Positions 35,708 through 48,491 of a stretch of 64,000 nt of DNA are shown here, piece by piece. Source of the DNA: Multifurca ochricompacta (lineage: Eukaryota; Basidiomycota; Agaricomycetes; Russulales; Russulaceae); the NCBI GenBank assembly GCA_022496185.1, contig WTXG01000003.1:1116001-1180000 (forward strand). The letters are read 5' to 3'. The position numbers and the translations under genes are program-made. Numbering within the stretch: position 1 is the first letter of the stretch; each line of letters starts with the position of its first letter. The notes under the pieces were generated by a model. That model ran no database searches. It saw only the letters and a program-made list of their open reading frames with translations, and was not told the DNA's origin.

Positions 35708-38700
35708 ATGACAGAATCGCAAAACAAAGAATTCGACGCTTTTTTAGCCTTCTTTACTACTTTCGACCTCCATCGTTCTGTCACCACCGCTGCAGACTTG
35801 AGTGATGGTGCTACTCTTCTCGAGATTCTTTCAACAATGTGCGACAGTCTACCGAACCTACCACCCATTCTGACTTCTGAGGCGCCCTAGAGATGCAGAA
35901 TACTTTCACCAACCTTCTCGTACACCCCACGAGCCATCTGAAAACTGGGTTCTGCGCTTTAATGCAGTGAAACGTGTTTATCGGCTCATGACACAATATT
36001 TCTCGGACGTTCTCGGACAACTCACAGACGCTCTCGAGGTTCCGGATTTACAAGCTCTGGCAAAGGATCATAACATTTCTTCTATTCTGTTGATGTGTCG
36101 TCTCACACTTGCCATTGCCGTCCAATGCGACAAGAATAAGGAGTTCATCGAAAAAATCCAACGCTTGAGTGAAGCGAACCAACACCATCTGATGAAAGCC
36201 ATCGAGCAGGTGCCATTGAACGTCTTTAATTCACCACCCCTCCTTGACATATTGGCGTTCAGGTTATGGCTAAAGTGGGACACCCCTCGGGTGATCGAAG
36301 TGTCAGAGAGCGGAAGGGGACTGAGTAAGCAACCTTTTCGTTACTCCGTCGATAATTGTAGTTCATCAATTCAGAGATGACCACTATTACCAGCTTCAAT
36401 CAGGCCGTAGCCGGATATTATCGGAGAAAGAAGCCCTTGAGAAAGTGTACCAAGCACTTTTAGAGGAGCATCGCGCACTCCAATCCCATCTAGACGATGT
36501 CATATCAGAAAGGGATGATGCCTTCGCACGCTCCCGCCAGCTAGTGGAGCAAGCCCACAGTCGGAGAAGCGACAAGGCGGATGCTATTATGAAAGCAGAG
36601 ATTGATAGGCTGCGCGCCGAGTTGTACGTTCCAGAATCGCCTTTTTACATTCGTTCACTGTGTCATTCTTTATTCAGACAAAAGAGCGAGGAGAATCTAG
36701 CTGTTGCTGAGTCTGAGCTTGAGAAACAAACAAGCGTTGTGGTCGAGTTGACACATCGTGTAGATGAGTCGCAAGGCTATGCAGACGAAGCCGCGCGTCT
36801 CAAGGATCAAGTAGACGAGTAAGCATATCGTCGAAGGTTCGAATAGTTTCTGACATGGAAAAAGACTCCGCCATGCGTCAGATCGACTTGCCAAGACGGA
36901 GAACGTGATGGAGAAGTACAAAAAAAAACTACAGGAAGGCGCTGACCTCCGTCAACATGTGAAGGTGCGTCTATCAAGGTGCCACGGGCGTCTATATGTC
37001 AAAAAAGTCTCTAGTCATTGGAAAAACAAAACGCAGATCTAGTAGACAAGAATGCGTCTTTAGAAGAAGAGTACCGCAAGGTAGCTGCATATAAACCACT
37101 CATGGAATCCTACAAGAACCAGATTGCCGACCTGGAGAGCAAAGCTGCTTCGCGCAGTAAGGCCTATGAGACCGCCCTTTTTGAGCTGGAGCAAACAAGA
37201 ACCAAATTGCGAATAACAGAAGAAGAGCGAGCCAAGGACTCTGAAGCTTTAGAACTGTATCAAGAACGAGTCCGTGAGTTGGAGCTTTCTTCCCATCGCC
37301 CCATGACTTCGGATCAGTCCAAACGCCAGTCGAGCCAGAGTGCGGAACCTGGCGTACTTGACCAAGGAGACGAGGATGAGGATCTATCTAAGAGACTAGT
37401 TGGCGAGCTGGATGACGCACTTGCGGGAACCACCATGACAGATCTAAAACTCCAGGTTCGAAGACTCAACCGCGAGCTTCACGACTTAAGAACGAATCAG
37501 CTGGATTCGAGTAAAGTCCTAGTCCTCGAGAACCTTCTGGATGACGCCAATCGTATGAAATCCCGCTACGAAGCAGACTATCTAGCTGCTCATCGTGAGA
37601 AACTCGTTCTACAAAATGAACTCGAAGAAATTCGCAATGGAAAAGCCCTGGGTGATGGGTAGGCGCGCGCCTCGTCCAGCTTACCCTTCCTGACCCCTCA
37701 CCGTACTGCATAGGCCCGAGGCGGCTATTGCCTTACGGCAACGCTTAAACGAGACTATCGATGAGCTAGATAACCTGAGGAAAGAACATACGGAACTTGA
37801 AGTGCAGCACAATGCAATTATCAAAGAATTGACGATTGTGAAATCTGATCGTTCGTTTTATGTCAAGCTTGTCCATTCATTTCTGACCTTGATCAATTCA
37901 GTGGCACTGGTCAATAGAGACCAACTGGACATCCTGGCATCTTTGCGGGAGTCGGTTAATGATGACAAGGTTGCTCTTGAACAGGAGGTGTTTCGTCTTC
38001 AAGAGCAATTACGAGAAGCCGCGGAGAAGATTAAGATGCAACTCGAACAAATTAACAGCTTACTTTTGGAAAAAGTCAATCTACAAAGTGAAGGGATTGG
38101 TCAGCGGGAGAAGATGCTGCAGCGGGAACGCGACTTTGGGTGCGTCGGGGTCCGCCACATGAAGTGACTGGCTAACCAACCGCACTGATCATTTCAGGGA
38201 CTTACGTGCGTCAGTGTCAGGAAAAGGCATCCCGGAAGAAGTGAAGTCCCGTGTTCTGGGCTTGCACGAAGACAATGTCCAGCTTAGAGAACATCTAAAA
38301 ACTGCGCAAGACAAGCTGACCAAAGCCCGTGGAGTGTGTTTTTTTTCCCCTTTATTATGAATCCTATTTTTATTTAACGCTCTCTAGTTCATCAAATCAC
38401 AGGATAAGTTATTTAAAGAGGAACAAGCTAAAATACGAGGCTTTACCCCATCTGTGAGTTGTCTGCCAAATCTCTTGCCCTTGTTGATGAGATACAATGA
38501 CCGGTGACTAGAGTGTACTTGACGAGACTGATAGCCGGTCCCAAGTCAGAATATTAGAAGACGAAGTGAAACGATACCAAGTAAGCATCCTAGACGAATA
38601 TATCTCCGTCACAATGCACGATGATTGACTCGCCTCGCAGCGCCTATTAGGCGAGGCACACCAGCGTTACAGGAAGGAGCAAGAACTACTCCTTAGCGCC

Positions 38701-38888
38701 ATTCATACCATCGGCATGCACACGGCGCGAGATCCATTTGGGCGCTCGTATCAACAGACTCGAGCTTTGCCAACAAGCTGGCTAGGCCAGCAGCGGCAGA
38801 ATGTGAGCCTCGTCATGCGTGGATCCGTAATGTTTCTTCTGAATTGATGCACTGTATGTAGCTCAGCCCACTGCTTCATCGACGATAG
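35708..38888 (+). CDS. HOOK-family dynein adaptor
   Basis: Hook proteins link cargo such as early endosomes to dynein. The N-terminal Hook (calponin-like) domain begins MTESQNKEFDAFLAFFTTFD (ATG 35708) and continues with DAEYFHQP, NWVLRFNAVKRVYRLMTQYF and LLMCRLTLAIAVQCDKNKEF. From about 36400 onward nearly the whole protein is coiled coil (for example SLEKQNADLVDKNASLEEEY; LKLQVRRLNRELHDLR; LDILASLRESVNDDKVALEQ). The conserved C-terminal end reads LLLSAIHTIGMHTARDPFG and TSWLGQQRQN, typical of fungal HookA cargo-binding tails. After a final intron it closes with LSPLLHRR and TAG at 38886-38888. At least thirteen introns. Length of roughly 800 residues fits the family. In Aspergillus, HookA works with FTS and FHIP; neither partner is in this window. 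Confidence 0.9.
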
Positions 38889-39278
38889 GCCATGCTCAGT
38901 ATGGATGTGGGTCGATAACTTCTCGCCCTAATTATACAGTATACCCCTTAACAAATTTTGACCCGTTGTTGATTTCAATGTAAATGTGATCCCGACTCCT
39001 CCCTTACTAGATAAGAATAACAAGCCGCTGCTGAGAACACTGATTTCGCCGTTTTTTTCCGCGACACGGATACCATGAAGACATGGGGGCTGCAACACGG
39101 TGGAAGCACGAAAAATATGAAAAAAGCGATAACAAGGCGAATGGGCAGTTCGTAGTTCCAGTTGTGATATTAACGGTTGCGGCTAGACAACGGGTCCGCA
39201 TTACATAGTGCCGAAGTAAATAATGGTGTACATAACATGGGGGTGCGTATCATTAGAAGGACGAGGGCGGCAGTACCC
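38889..39278. other. Intergenic, convergent 3' ends
   Basis: Spacer between HOOK and CDC50 3' ends. Moderately AT-rich; no gene recognised. Confidence 0.55.
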
Positions 39279-40674
39279 CTATTGATTCCACGATAAGAGA
39301 GACATGTCACCGAGACGCCTCGGCTTCATGACATAAAGAATAGTTCCAGTGATGGAAAGTGCCACAAAAAGTGAAGCTGCCGCCACATATGCCCACCCAA
39401 GGAACGGATTCTTACCACCCATCCACGATATAGTTGATATGACTATCGACTTTGTGCCAGAGTACGTTCTGACAGGATAATCTATGACAAATTTGTACAG
39501 CGTGGGCCACTTAGTCCTGACAAAGACGTGGAGACTTACTCATGTTGATAGTGATTTCATAGCGCCCCTGGAGGAGTTCATCATTGTCATTACGACCGTA
39601 CAGCTTGGTAAATGTCGGAAGACCAGCTGTGCGCATCCAATTTTGGAAGTGTTCATCAGTGTGGAAATTGGGCGGCGGTTGATCCTCAGTGTAGCCATTA
39701 GGGAACCCCACCGCCCAGTTGGGAGGGGGATTATCTCAGAGAGGTTGTACGCGAGCTTTTGAGCGTATTTTTTCGCCTCGTTTGGCCAAGCAATGCCCTT
39801 TTCCGAAAAGTTGTAGGTCGATGGGGCTCCAGATGGTGGATTGAGAAGAGTGAGATTGCTGAACGTGTCTGATAATGGCGTAAGACGAAAGTAACGAGAT
39901 ATGACGATTAGTAACACACCATTAAATATAGAATTAGCTATCAGTCCACAAGGGTAAATGATCTTGTCGCCACGGGTCGCAGAGGGTTTGCAATTTCCAT
40001 TCTTTAAATCATTCACGGTCCGGTGTTCACCCTTCAGCTGGTCTGGATCATAACTCTGAACATAGCGGCGGTGGTTTTGGAAAAAGTTAGTGAGCTTGTA
40101 ATATAACAGTAGAGTAGACGGGATGTTGAACGGAATATCGAACTGAACGACGCATTGGGGAGACGACGTGTTGTCTGATGCGGCAATGAACGCGTATTGA
40201 GGGGGCGAGAATTGGTCACCAGATTCTGATGAACGAAGACGGTAGTTGTAGTGGGGTACCGTAACGAAGTTGCCCTGAGCGGCTTGTCGATTTGACGCTG
40301 GAGTTAGCTGGTCACAATCTGAGTAATTAATCGTGATTTCGGTGACCTAAATTATGAAGACACAATGAGACTGAAATGCCAGCCTTGGACCCGCGAAACG
40401 GACCTTATTACTGCCAATGATAAGGAGAGCACCAATGGGAGCGAAGATGATGCCTATTATGAGGAGGGTTGGAAGAACAGTCTTTGGCGTCAGAATAGGC
40501 TGCCAGGCTTTCAGCCGTTGTTGCTTGAAGGCTGTATCTTTGGGAGAGTCAAGAAAGGAAGAAGGAATAAGGTATTGAAGGCGCACTCGCTGGTCGTTTC
40601 CAACTACTCTTATCTTTCTTAGGATCCTCGTCTGTAGAGGTTGAGCTTGGTTTTGTACGACGAAAGATAGTCAT
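39279..40674 (-). CDS. CDC50: CDC50/LEM3 family flippase beta subunit, with apparent one-base frame break
   Basis: CDC50 proteins are obligate partners that let P4-ATPases leave the ER and work. ATG 40672-40674 gives [14 protein letters not shown]. An intron (about 40540-40590) joins SSWKRPA to [20 protein letters not shown], a strongly conserved start. TM1 is [20 protein letters not shown]. The large lumenal domain has [61 protein letters not shown] and [20 protein letters not shown], with conserved Cys pairs. TM2 is [22 protein letters not shown] at 39279-39281. At the G5 run 39725-39729 (C5 on the coding strand) the frame slips by one base: conserved NLSEIIPPPNW would need a sixth C. The catalytic partner could be the P4-ATPase at 2.8-7.6 kb. 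Confidence 0.93.
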
Positions 40675-40690
40675 AGTAATAGTATGAAGT

Positions 40691-40693
40691 TGA

Positions 40694-40734
<41 letters not shown>

Positions 40735-40747
40735 CGAGAGTGAGAGG
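40691..40747. repeat. (GAGAGT)n microsatellite
   Basis: About nine GAGAGT/GAGAGC units immediately upstream of the CDC50 start codon; on the coding strand this is a CT-rich promoter or 5' UTR tract. Confidence 0.8.
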
Positions 40748-40835
40748 GTCGATAACCAGATGACATGACCGGGACAGTTCGGGTCGGGGTTCGGGATGTA
40801 AAACTTACGTAACCATATCTTACCTTTGTCATCAT

Positions 40836-40920
40836 CTCATCTCATCTCATTTCTCTCATTTTGTCATCATTCTCACTCTCATCCTCATATATTCTCATTC
40901 TCATCATCTCATCACATCCA
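40836..40920. repeat. TCATC/TCTCAT-rich simple sequence
   Basis: Degenerate TCTCA and TCATC repeats between the CDC50 start and the PHD protein stop codon. Confidence 0.6.
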
Positions 40921-40951
40921 CAACACACATAATAAATAAAAAAAATCAAAA

Positions 40952-43879
40952 TTACTCTCTCGGACTTTCTGCTGCTGCAGTTGCAGAGCCTCTCCCTTCT
41001 ACTTTAGAATTTGATGGAGAAGAAGATCCTGTTGTGGATGTCTGTCGACGTAGTGACCGTCGTGGCCGTTCGCCCGTCTTCACTTGAACAGGCGATCCTG
41101 ACGCTGATTTCGTAGGCAAACCGGGGGCTAGACTGAACCGGGGTAACCTTATCTTCAGAGTCGGTGTCGCGTTTTGAGCGTGCGGCGAAGCGGTGACAGT
41201 CGAGTTCGTTTCGACCTTATCCACATTAGTCGGTAAGCCCGGCTGAGATATCGGTGCAGGCGGAAACGTGTTCGCAACGGGTGCAACTGTACTCGGAGGT
41301 TCTTCCTTTACTGCACGTGGTACTTGAGAAGACCTTTGTTGGCTTCGAGAATGTCGCTCTCTGGCAGCCTTTCGTTGGCGCTCCCGAGAGACCGTCTCGC
41401 TCGCCACGGGGCGTTTTGAGTCTGGTGGTCCTTGTTCTTCATCTCCCGAGCCGTTGCTTTCAAAAAGAGAAGCAGACTATATATAGAAAAAATTTCAGTT
41501 CTCCTGCGCATTTTACGTTGAAGCGATCATACATATCCGACATTACGCTTGGACGCTCGCGCTGGCTGCTTGCGTTCCGTGCTTCTTTCGGTGGACTTTA
41601 TCCCGGAAGGACCCGCACCTGAGGAAGTCGATGCCGGTAATTCAGTATCTGGAAGTCCCTGAGACTCCGCCATGTCCTTGGTGAGAGGTTGGACGCTTTG
41701 CTGCGAAGTTGTGGGTCGACTTGATTCATGCGCTGAAACACCAGTTCGTGCCATGTCTAGAAGTAGCTTGTCATGACGTCAATATCCTCGCTAGGTCTCA
41801 ACATGATAGACTAAGCATAGCCTACAAGGGCGAGTCGAATATCCTCGACACTCATCCCCTGTAGGGGATTTTTTGCCGGGTCGTTCTCGTCACCGTCCAA
41901 AGAGCTCAAAGACGTGAGAGGTGACAATAAAACATCTGTACTGTTTTTGGGCCTGTGAGATCATTTTGTGAATCGTCAAAGCAGTGAGCATGCCCAAACA
42001 AACCTCTGGGTGGGAAAATGTAACATATGAAGTTTGTCCCAAAAGTCAAGCTTAATAACCCGTTCAGGAACACGATATCTTTTCCCGTTGATGAAGACCT
42101 CGTCAACGGCGACCTTGTCATGAGTAGATGAAACCCCGGCATCAAGAACCTCTATATTCCCGTTATTGACTTGACCTGGTCGGATAACATCTATCACTGT
42201 TGGATTCTGTCTTGGGATTCGATGCTTGATACGCTTTATCACACGCTCAGAACAAGGACCGCCGCAAGAGACGCGGCAAGCACTTACAAGCGTATGATCC
42301 ACATGATTTGGGCACATCCATTTCCTGTCCAACGGGGGCATAGCTAGCAAAGGTGGGCTCAGACAATCTAGGTGCCAGTGAAGTGGACAGAAGTCACAAG
42401 AGACTATGCTCCTCCACTGCCCTGGTTCGGTTTCATGCGCACCCTGCCGTTGTGACCTCTTCATGGTGACAGGTGCGTCTTGAGGCATATGTCGGGGGAG
42501 GGTGGACGTGCCACATCGGAAACAGAGCACTGGGGTGCCGTTCTTATCCTTCGTACGGTAAGGATCACGGTACTCCATCTGACCATACCGGCTGTGAAAT
42601 GTGAAATTTGATCCGTGGGTAAGCCTTGAAGCAAACACTTACTTGAGACGCGGCGCTTTGATTAATGAAGTATCCATATATTGTCCACGGGGATTGCTCC
42701 CAACTGGGGAGATAACGTGCTTAGACAGTCAGTCGCGAACATTGTTTTCGATGACTTACCAAACTTGAAGAAAGTACGGATCTCTTCAGGAAGCTGAAAC
42801 TCCACTGGCGGACTGCTCCGGACATGGTGAATAAGTGGGGATAACAACGACGATGGTGGCTTTGATAGAGGGTTCTGGCGGTACCCGAGAGGCACGATAT
42901 ATGACGGAGTGACTACGCTTAGAACGTATTCCCTTACCTGATGTAGTTCGCAGCTGGGACAAAACCACCTGCTCTCCCCTTCTGGAATGTCTGCTGCATC
43001 CATCGGCGGGTCAAGGCACCAAAGGTGATAAGCACGAGTGCAGCCATCGCAGTAGACCAAGGACCCCAAAGAACGACACGCCGAGCAATGATCCTCGTTT
43101 CGCTAGTAAAATGAGAACTCCGTGATCAACGAAAGGTGGAAAACGTTACCGCAGAAGAGATATTGTTGAAAAGCGGAAGGGTGGCGGGTAATGGCTCCTC
43201 CTTTACCCTGCTGGCCATCTTATCGCTGTCCTTTTCCTTGATCCTTCCTTTTCCTTTCTCCTTCGTGCGGGTGACTTTTGACCCTGGAGATGTGTCTTCA
43301 GGATAAGCTACCGAGCTAGATCGAGAAACAAGCTCGGGCTCCCAGCTATTAGCCTGCAAATCCGTTTCCATCTGCCCTGCAGCCATGTGCTCAAGGGTAT
43401 CGGCACCGGTCAGGACTGGCGGTGTGATATTAAGGCCACGCGATGAACCCCGCTGTGCTAGTTGTGAAAGCGACCTGATGAAAGAATGGTAAGCCATGGT
43501 CCGGCATGAAAGAGAGTATCGGAGGCGGTGTGAGGGGAACCCACGGCCAATATCATAACACGTACCCTTTGTCTAGCCTCACTCGTTTACGCCTTGGGCC
43601 GTCCACTTCTGGTATACTTTCTAGACTGCCAATAATGGGACCAGTTAAAACCCCAGCGTACGTAGTCCCAGGGTCATGTTGCGGTAGGTAAGACACAGTT
43701 GGGGCAGGCTTTCGGGGATCCCGCTTTCCCGACGCCTGATGGACGGAGGACAGGGTCGGAGGGGCAGGGAGAACTTCGGTCGCAAGGTTTGAATCCCCTG
43801 TTTCCAGCGCAGACCGTGGTGGCTGCAAAACTGGTGCACCTGGAAGCATGTAAACGGGGATGCTCGCAACCGATGTCAT
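40952..43879 (-). CDS. Double PHD-finger chromatin protein, Rco1-like
   Basis: The start is ATG 43877-43879 (MTSVASIPVYMLPGAPVLQP), probably behind a 5' UTR intron. After a long disordered basic/Pro region comes the first PHD finger: DHCSACRSLGSLVYCDGC, AYHLWCLDPPMD and SRWFCPSCEL (about 42945-43090). The second, larger zinc module follows: PVLCFRCGTS, a spacer, SIVSCDFCPLHWHLDCLSPP and RKWMCPNHVDH (about 42300-42530). Next comes IIDVIRPGQVNN-like TVIDVIRPGQVNNGNIEVLD. The C-terminus is Ser/Pro/Lys-rich and ends SPRE (TAA 40952-40954). Two PHD modules with this spacing, and the RPGQ-NNG-IEV segment, match fungal Rco1-type subunits of the Rpd3S histone deacetylase complex, which restrains transcription inside genes. 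The assignment is from memory of the family; other double-PHD regulators are possible. Confidence 0.8.
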
Positions 43880-44375
43880 TCTACATAAGCCGAGAAATTT
43901 CAGTGAGCATTGATAATCCAAGGAAAGTGAGACGTACCTACGAAATTTGGAGGGAGCTTCTACGATATAACGCAAGTTACACGTAGTGGTGGTGGTGACG
44001 GGTTGGGGCTGACAAGTTACTTAGAGCAGTACAAGCGGGCCTTAACACACATCATTGGGACCCTCTGACTTCAAGCATTGGCATTGCATTTTATACGTCG
44101 TACATGGTCATATATTCATTGTCCTACAAATCATGCAAGCATATGATGTGATGACCGGCACGAGTTCGCATTGTACATCAAATATCGTTCCACGGGCTCC
44201 CCGGGATGTTAGCATATAGTTTTGAAACGATCTTCCTGGGCCTAGTTGCACAAGTATACGAAAGTCACCCGTCTCACGAATCATACCGTAGACCAAGATT
44301 TGTTAGATGAATGAGAATATAGCTCTCATTGCTTTTTTGCGTGCATCATGGCCCCCTAGACGGCTATATGAGGGG
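43880..44375. other. Intergenic spacer
   Basis: Promoter/5' UTR of the PHD gene (a likely UTR intron at about 43881-43936) and 3' flank of the DHX35-like gene. No other gene recognised. Confidence 0.5.
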
Positions 44376-47244
44376 CTAAAATTCTGAGGCCAATAGCCTG
44401 CCATATAATATGAGGTCTTCCGCCAGATGGACGTGACGTGTCGCTGTACTTACCACTCCGGTTCAACCTCTGTTATGATTGACATCCTACAAGCCCAATG
44501 TCATCGATGAAGCAGTGCCAGCTCACGGGCTTGAACACACTGTATTTTTTTAGTCTCCTCAATGTCATGGAAGATAACCCAACCCGAAGCGGGCTTTCTT
44601 GTAAAAAGGGTAGAATTGGGATGGACGTGTAACACCTATGGTACATTAAGCAGAGATGTCCCAGGAAAGTTTAGTGGACTTACAGTGTTACCTCGAACGG
44701 ACCTGTACGTTCCATCAGCAACCCAGCGTGCGCCGTTCTGCTTGTATCCATTGACTAAGCACTGTCTGAGACGCTTAGCATCTCCTTGACAACTCTCTAA
44801 AGGGATGTCAAAACGCTGCACGTATTTCTTTAGTTGAGAGCGAATAGACACGGCGCGTGATAACGCTCTGAAAGACAGCGCGTGCGACTTGCACCACGAT
44901 GACGATTTTCCACGACTGATAAAGGCATTGTATGCTACATAGAACGTCAGAACGTGAGCACGCAACAGGAGAGAGACTACCATTCAGCAGAGTAAGGTGA
45001 TCCTGCAAAAATCAGAATCATCTTCTTAAAATTGAAGTGAAAACGTATACCCCTTCTTCAGCTGTAAACTTTCTGCGTTCCAGTTCGGCAGAAGCTCCGG
45101 CTGCGCCGGTGGGAATAATAAAAACGTCCTAGGTAACGCATTCTTCTAAATCTGAATTGATCGCAAAAAGGGTGAGGATACCTGAACGGCGGTCATCGCG
45201 ATAATTGTCAGAATTTCTTCCCCACATCTGAATTTTTGGGAGTTGAGTAACTGAAGCAATACGTCAGTCGTTGGTCGGTTCTCGTGCAGAGAACTTACCA
45301 TGCAGGCCGCCTTGACGTCTAACGGAACTTCTGCTATCTTACTGCCAAGAGATGTCAGGCGGCCGTCATCATCTATGACGGAATGGATGATCAGAGAACT
45401 GAGACTCTGGGCAATAGATTCGGAAGGCGGGATAGTGAGCCACTGCAATTTCATGAAATTATCGATGCCCAATGCTTTCAGCTGAAGAAACGCGGAGGAA
45501 AGCTCTGTGCGGCTGATTTCCGGTATGGTGACAGCGGACAACTGGTTGTAAACGGAGTAAGGATACAGGCGATAACACAGCCCTTCAGAGGTCCGGCCGG
45601 CCCTTCCTGCTCTTTGGATTGCCGAGGCTTGGGATATCGGAACAATTTTCAATGATGACAAGCCGACTGAGCCATCGTATATACGAATCTTGATTGGGAT
45701 GGTTAACACGCTCCCATCTAGCAGGCAAGAGGCATCTACAACCTTTACGAACCCGCAGTCAACGATGAAATTAATGCCTTCAATAGTTATGCTTGCCTGA
45801 GGGGGATATAAGATTAGAACAGTGGAATTGCTGAGGGCCTACCTCGGCGATATTGGTGGCTACTACAACCTTTCTGGAACCTGGAGGAGAAGGTTCAAAA
45901 ACTTCCATCTGCTCGGCCATGCTGAGACCAGAGTGCAGAGCCATCGGTCGCAGGGATAGCTTATTTGACAGAAGTCTATTTGAGAGGTCAAGTTGTCAGT
46001 ATTCTTTATCGGACATCCTAGACAGGCAACACCGACGAAGAGTTAGTATCCATCAATTCTTCCAGACACCTGTCTATTTCTTCTCGTCCAGTTAGGAAGA
46101 CTAGAATATCGCCTTTGCCATGCTGAAGTGCGTTGGACTGTCTTTCGGGAAGAGTCGAGGGGCGAACGAACCTGGTTGTGTATTGAGATGACGGTCTCCG
46201 CGGCCTTGCGCACATAGTCCTCAGTCGGTTCAGCTAGGTAAGCTATCTGAACAGGGTACGCCCTCCCTTCTAGGCTAACAATAGTGGAATTGATTTGTTC
46301 GGGTAGAGACGAGAAGAACTCCAGAAAAGCAGTGGCGTCCAAAGTTGCGGATGACACGATGACCCTCAATGAAGGCCGTTTCCTGCATATTCTGCAGAAA
46401 ACGCTACTATCAGCTGATAGAGGGAACAGCCAACGGAACAAACTTTTTTAGAATGGCTAGAAGTAAGTCAGTATACATACTGCGTTCGTGGGCCTCATCG
46501 ACCTTGATAAAAAATATATCAGGACAGAGAAAGGGAGGGCATGTAAGTGGGTGTGCACCATGATAACACTGAAACGGCTCAGTAGAGGGTCTATAAGAGC
46601 TTCACGAAAGAGTACCCCGTCCGTCATGTAACATATTTGTGTGAGTCCCTTGGTGCTGACGTCTTCGAAACGAATGGTGTACCCCACCTGACAAAATATT
46701 CAAAAACAGCACAGGGTCCTGCGACCGACAATTAACTAACCTCCTCACCCACTATGGAACCCATCTCATATGCTGTACGGGCTGCCACCGATGTGACGGC
46801 GACGCGTCGAGGTTGTGTACAAGCTATGACCCTGCCTCCGGAAGACCATCCACTCTCGTGAAGGTATTGCGGGATTTCTGAGAATGATTGGCTATACTTG
46901 AATTTAGTAGATGGAACCAAGAGCGTAACATACGAGTGGTTTTGCCGCATCCAGTCTGCCCAACAACGATAACGATTTGATAATCCTCCACGCAATGCAA
47001 AATATTGCCCTCTGGAAAACAAAAGACATATAGCCATTTTAAGATTGGTGCCTTACATGAAATGAGAAAGTAATGATTGACTGTGCTTCGTGATTGGCAG
47101 CCGGTCCCTCTGTTCTTGGATAGTAGATAACGCTTGAAGTGGGATGGCAGATGGTATAAAACCATCCTCTTCAGCGGAGGATCTATCCAAAGAGCTACCC
47201 GGTCCTAGAGTTCCAGGTTTCCAGAATTGAAGAGTACTAGACAT
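44376..47244 (-). CDS. DHX35: DEAH-box RNA helicase, DHX35-like
   Basis: DEAH helicase of the DHX35 group, an auxiliary spliceosome component absent from budding yeast. ATG 47242-47244 gives [20 protein letters not shown], a DHX35-like N-terminus. Motifs: [14 protein letters not shown] (motif I, about 46925-46980); [14 protein letters not shown] (Ia); [17 protein letters not shown] (motif II, formed across an intron, about 46455-46500); [15 protein letters not shown] (III); [11 protein letters not shown] (IV); [16 protein letters not shown] (V); [18 protein letters not shown] (VI, about 45575-45625). The HA2 and OB-fold regions follow: [45 protein letters not shown] and [14 protein letters not shown]. 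The end is EVEPEWLLASEF with TAG at 44376-44378, somewhat shorter than usual, so the last exon is uncertain. About fifteen introns. Confidence 0.92.
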
Positions 47245-47387
47245 CCAGAGTGGGAGTGGGAGTGAGAGTAGCAGTGAGAGCAAGAGGGGGGGCAGTAGCA
47301 GGTACATGTAGTAGCATAACACACAATTACCGACTGACCGTATATTATATAATTAATCATTGTCGTCTCGTCCCTTACCTTTACCTC

Positions 47388-48302
47388 CTACTCCTCAGCC
47401 CCAGCAGCCTCGACTTTCTCACCGCCATCACCATCATCCAGAGGGCTACGATCCGTGACTTTATTTCGACTTTCACCCTTCACCCTTCCTCGCCCTCTTC
47501 CACGCCTCCCTATTCCATGTCCGCGATTCGCGTCTTCACGTTGCTTTGGAGACAATGAGGCTGAGGCTTCCGCACTCCGATCTGCACCGGAATTAGTGCG
47601 TGTAGTTGAGGGGGATGAGGTTGCCCCAGGTTGTTCAGACTCTGCGGACGCTAGCCACCCTTCCGCTTTCTTGTCCGAGTCCCACTCCCTGCTCTGAATT
47701 TTGTCCATTTTTCGTCGAGCATTTTGCTCGCGCGTGCGATTGACTGTTTCCTGTACCTTTCGCATCTGCGCCTGTCGGTGACGTTCCGCTGCCTGAGTCT
47801 GTTTGAATGCATCCTCATCTGCCACTACATCCTGATATTTGGCATTGAGTTGTCAGTACAGTAGGTATACGATGAACGCATGTCGACGCACAAGTCTCCT
47901 TTGCTTGATCTTTTCATTCTGTTCTCTCATTCGGGCCATCCTCTCCGCGAGCTCCTCCTCTGTCAACTTGTCCTGAAACACCGAGAAAGGATGAGATGTG
48001 CAATTGAAAATCAAAAGCGAAAGAAAGTTCACCCTAGGTAAACCGCCTGTTTTTACGCGTTCAGGATTAATATACGGGCTCTTCTTTGAGACATTGGACT
48101 TGGTGACATCGTGGACTTTGGTCGTACCTGTAGTCGGTACTGTCGACTCGGTGTCGGTGATCGCGGTGGTCAGTTGAGTCTCCGGTTGAGGAGAGGATGA
48201 TAGGAGGGATGTTGATGTGGGTTGAGGGTCCAAGACGTGTTCGGGTTCGGGATGAACAAGGTCCAGACCAAGAGAGTTAGGAGGAGGGTCCGGAATGGTC
48301 AT
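47388..48302 (-). CDS. Conserved fungal coiled-coil protein with RG-rich tail, function unknown
   Basis: I do not recognise a named family with certainty. The start MTIPDPPPNSLGLDLVHPEP (ATG 48300-48302) opens a disordered acidic/Thr-rich region. It is followed by SPYINPERVKTGGLPR and, after an intron, DKLTEEELAERMARMREQNE with KIKQRRL. The third exon has a long charged helix (DAFKQTQAAERHRQAQMRKV; ARRKMDKIQSREWDSDKKAE) and an RG-rich tail GHGIGRRGRGRGRVKG. TAG at 47388-47390. Total about 270 residues. The combination of EELAERMARMREQNEKI helix and RG tail recalls CCDC9-type RNA-binding proteins, but that is only a suggestion. It is divergent from PGK1 with a spacer of about 190 bases. Confidence 0.75.
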
Positions 48303-48491
48303 ACCAAATACACTGACTGAACTATGCTAAAGCGCCGATCGGAGTAAAACGCGGGTATAGTAATGACGAAGGGAGGGGCGAGACCAAGGGGAGGAAGGAG
48401 GAGGACAAACCCCGGCACTTATATAAAATGATAAATAGATAGGCCGTGTGTGCGTCTGTCACTTCATTCATTACCACTCGAGACTCAGGTC
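48303..48491. promoter_or_regulatory. Divergent promoter between coiled-coil gene and PGK1
   Basis: Short shared promoter. A canonical TATATAAA lies at 48420-48427, about 65-70 bases before the PGK1 ATG, as expected for a highly expressed glycolytic gene. Confidence 0.5.

Noticed and set aside
39715..39735. Programmed ribosomal frameshifting as explanation of the frame breaks
   Set aside because: Breaks occur in unrelated genes with no shared slippery heptamer, always need one added base, and lie inside domains rather than at a regulatory junction; missing bases in the sequence are simpler.
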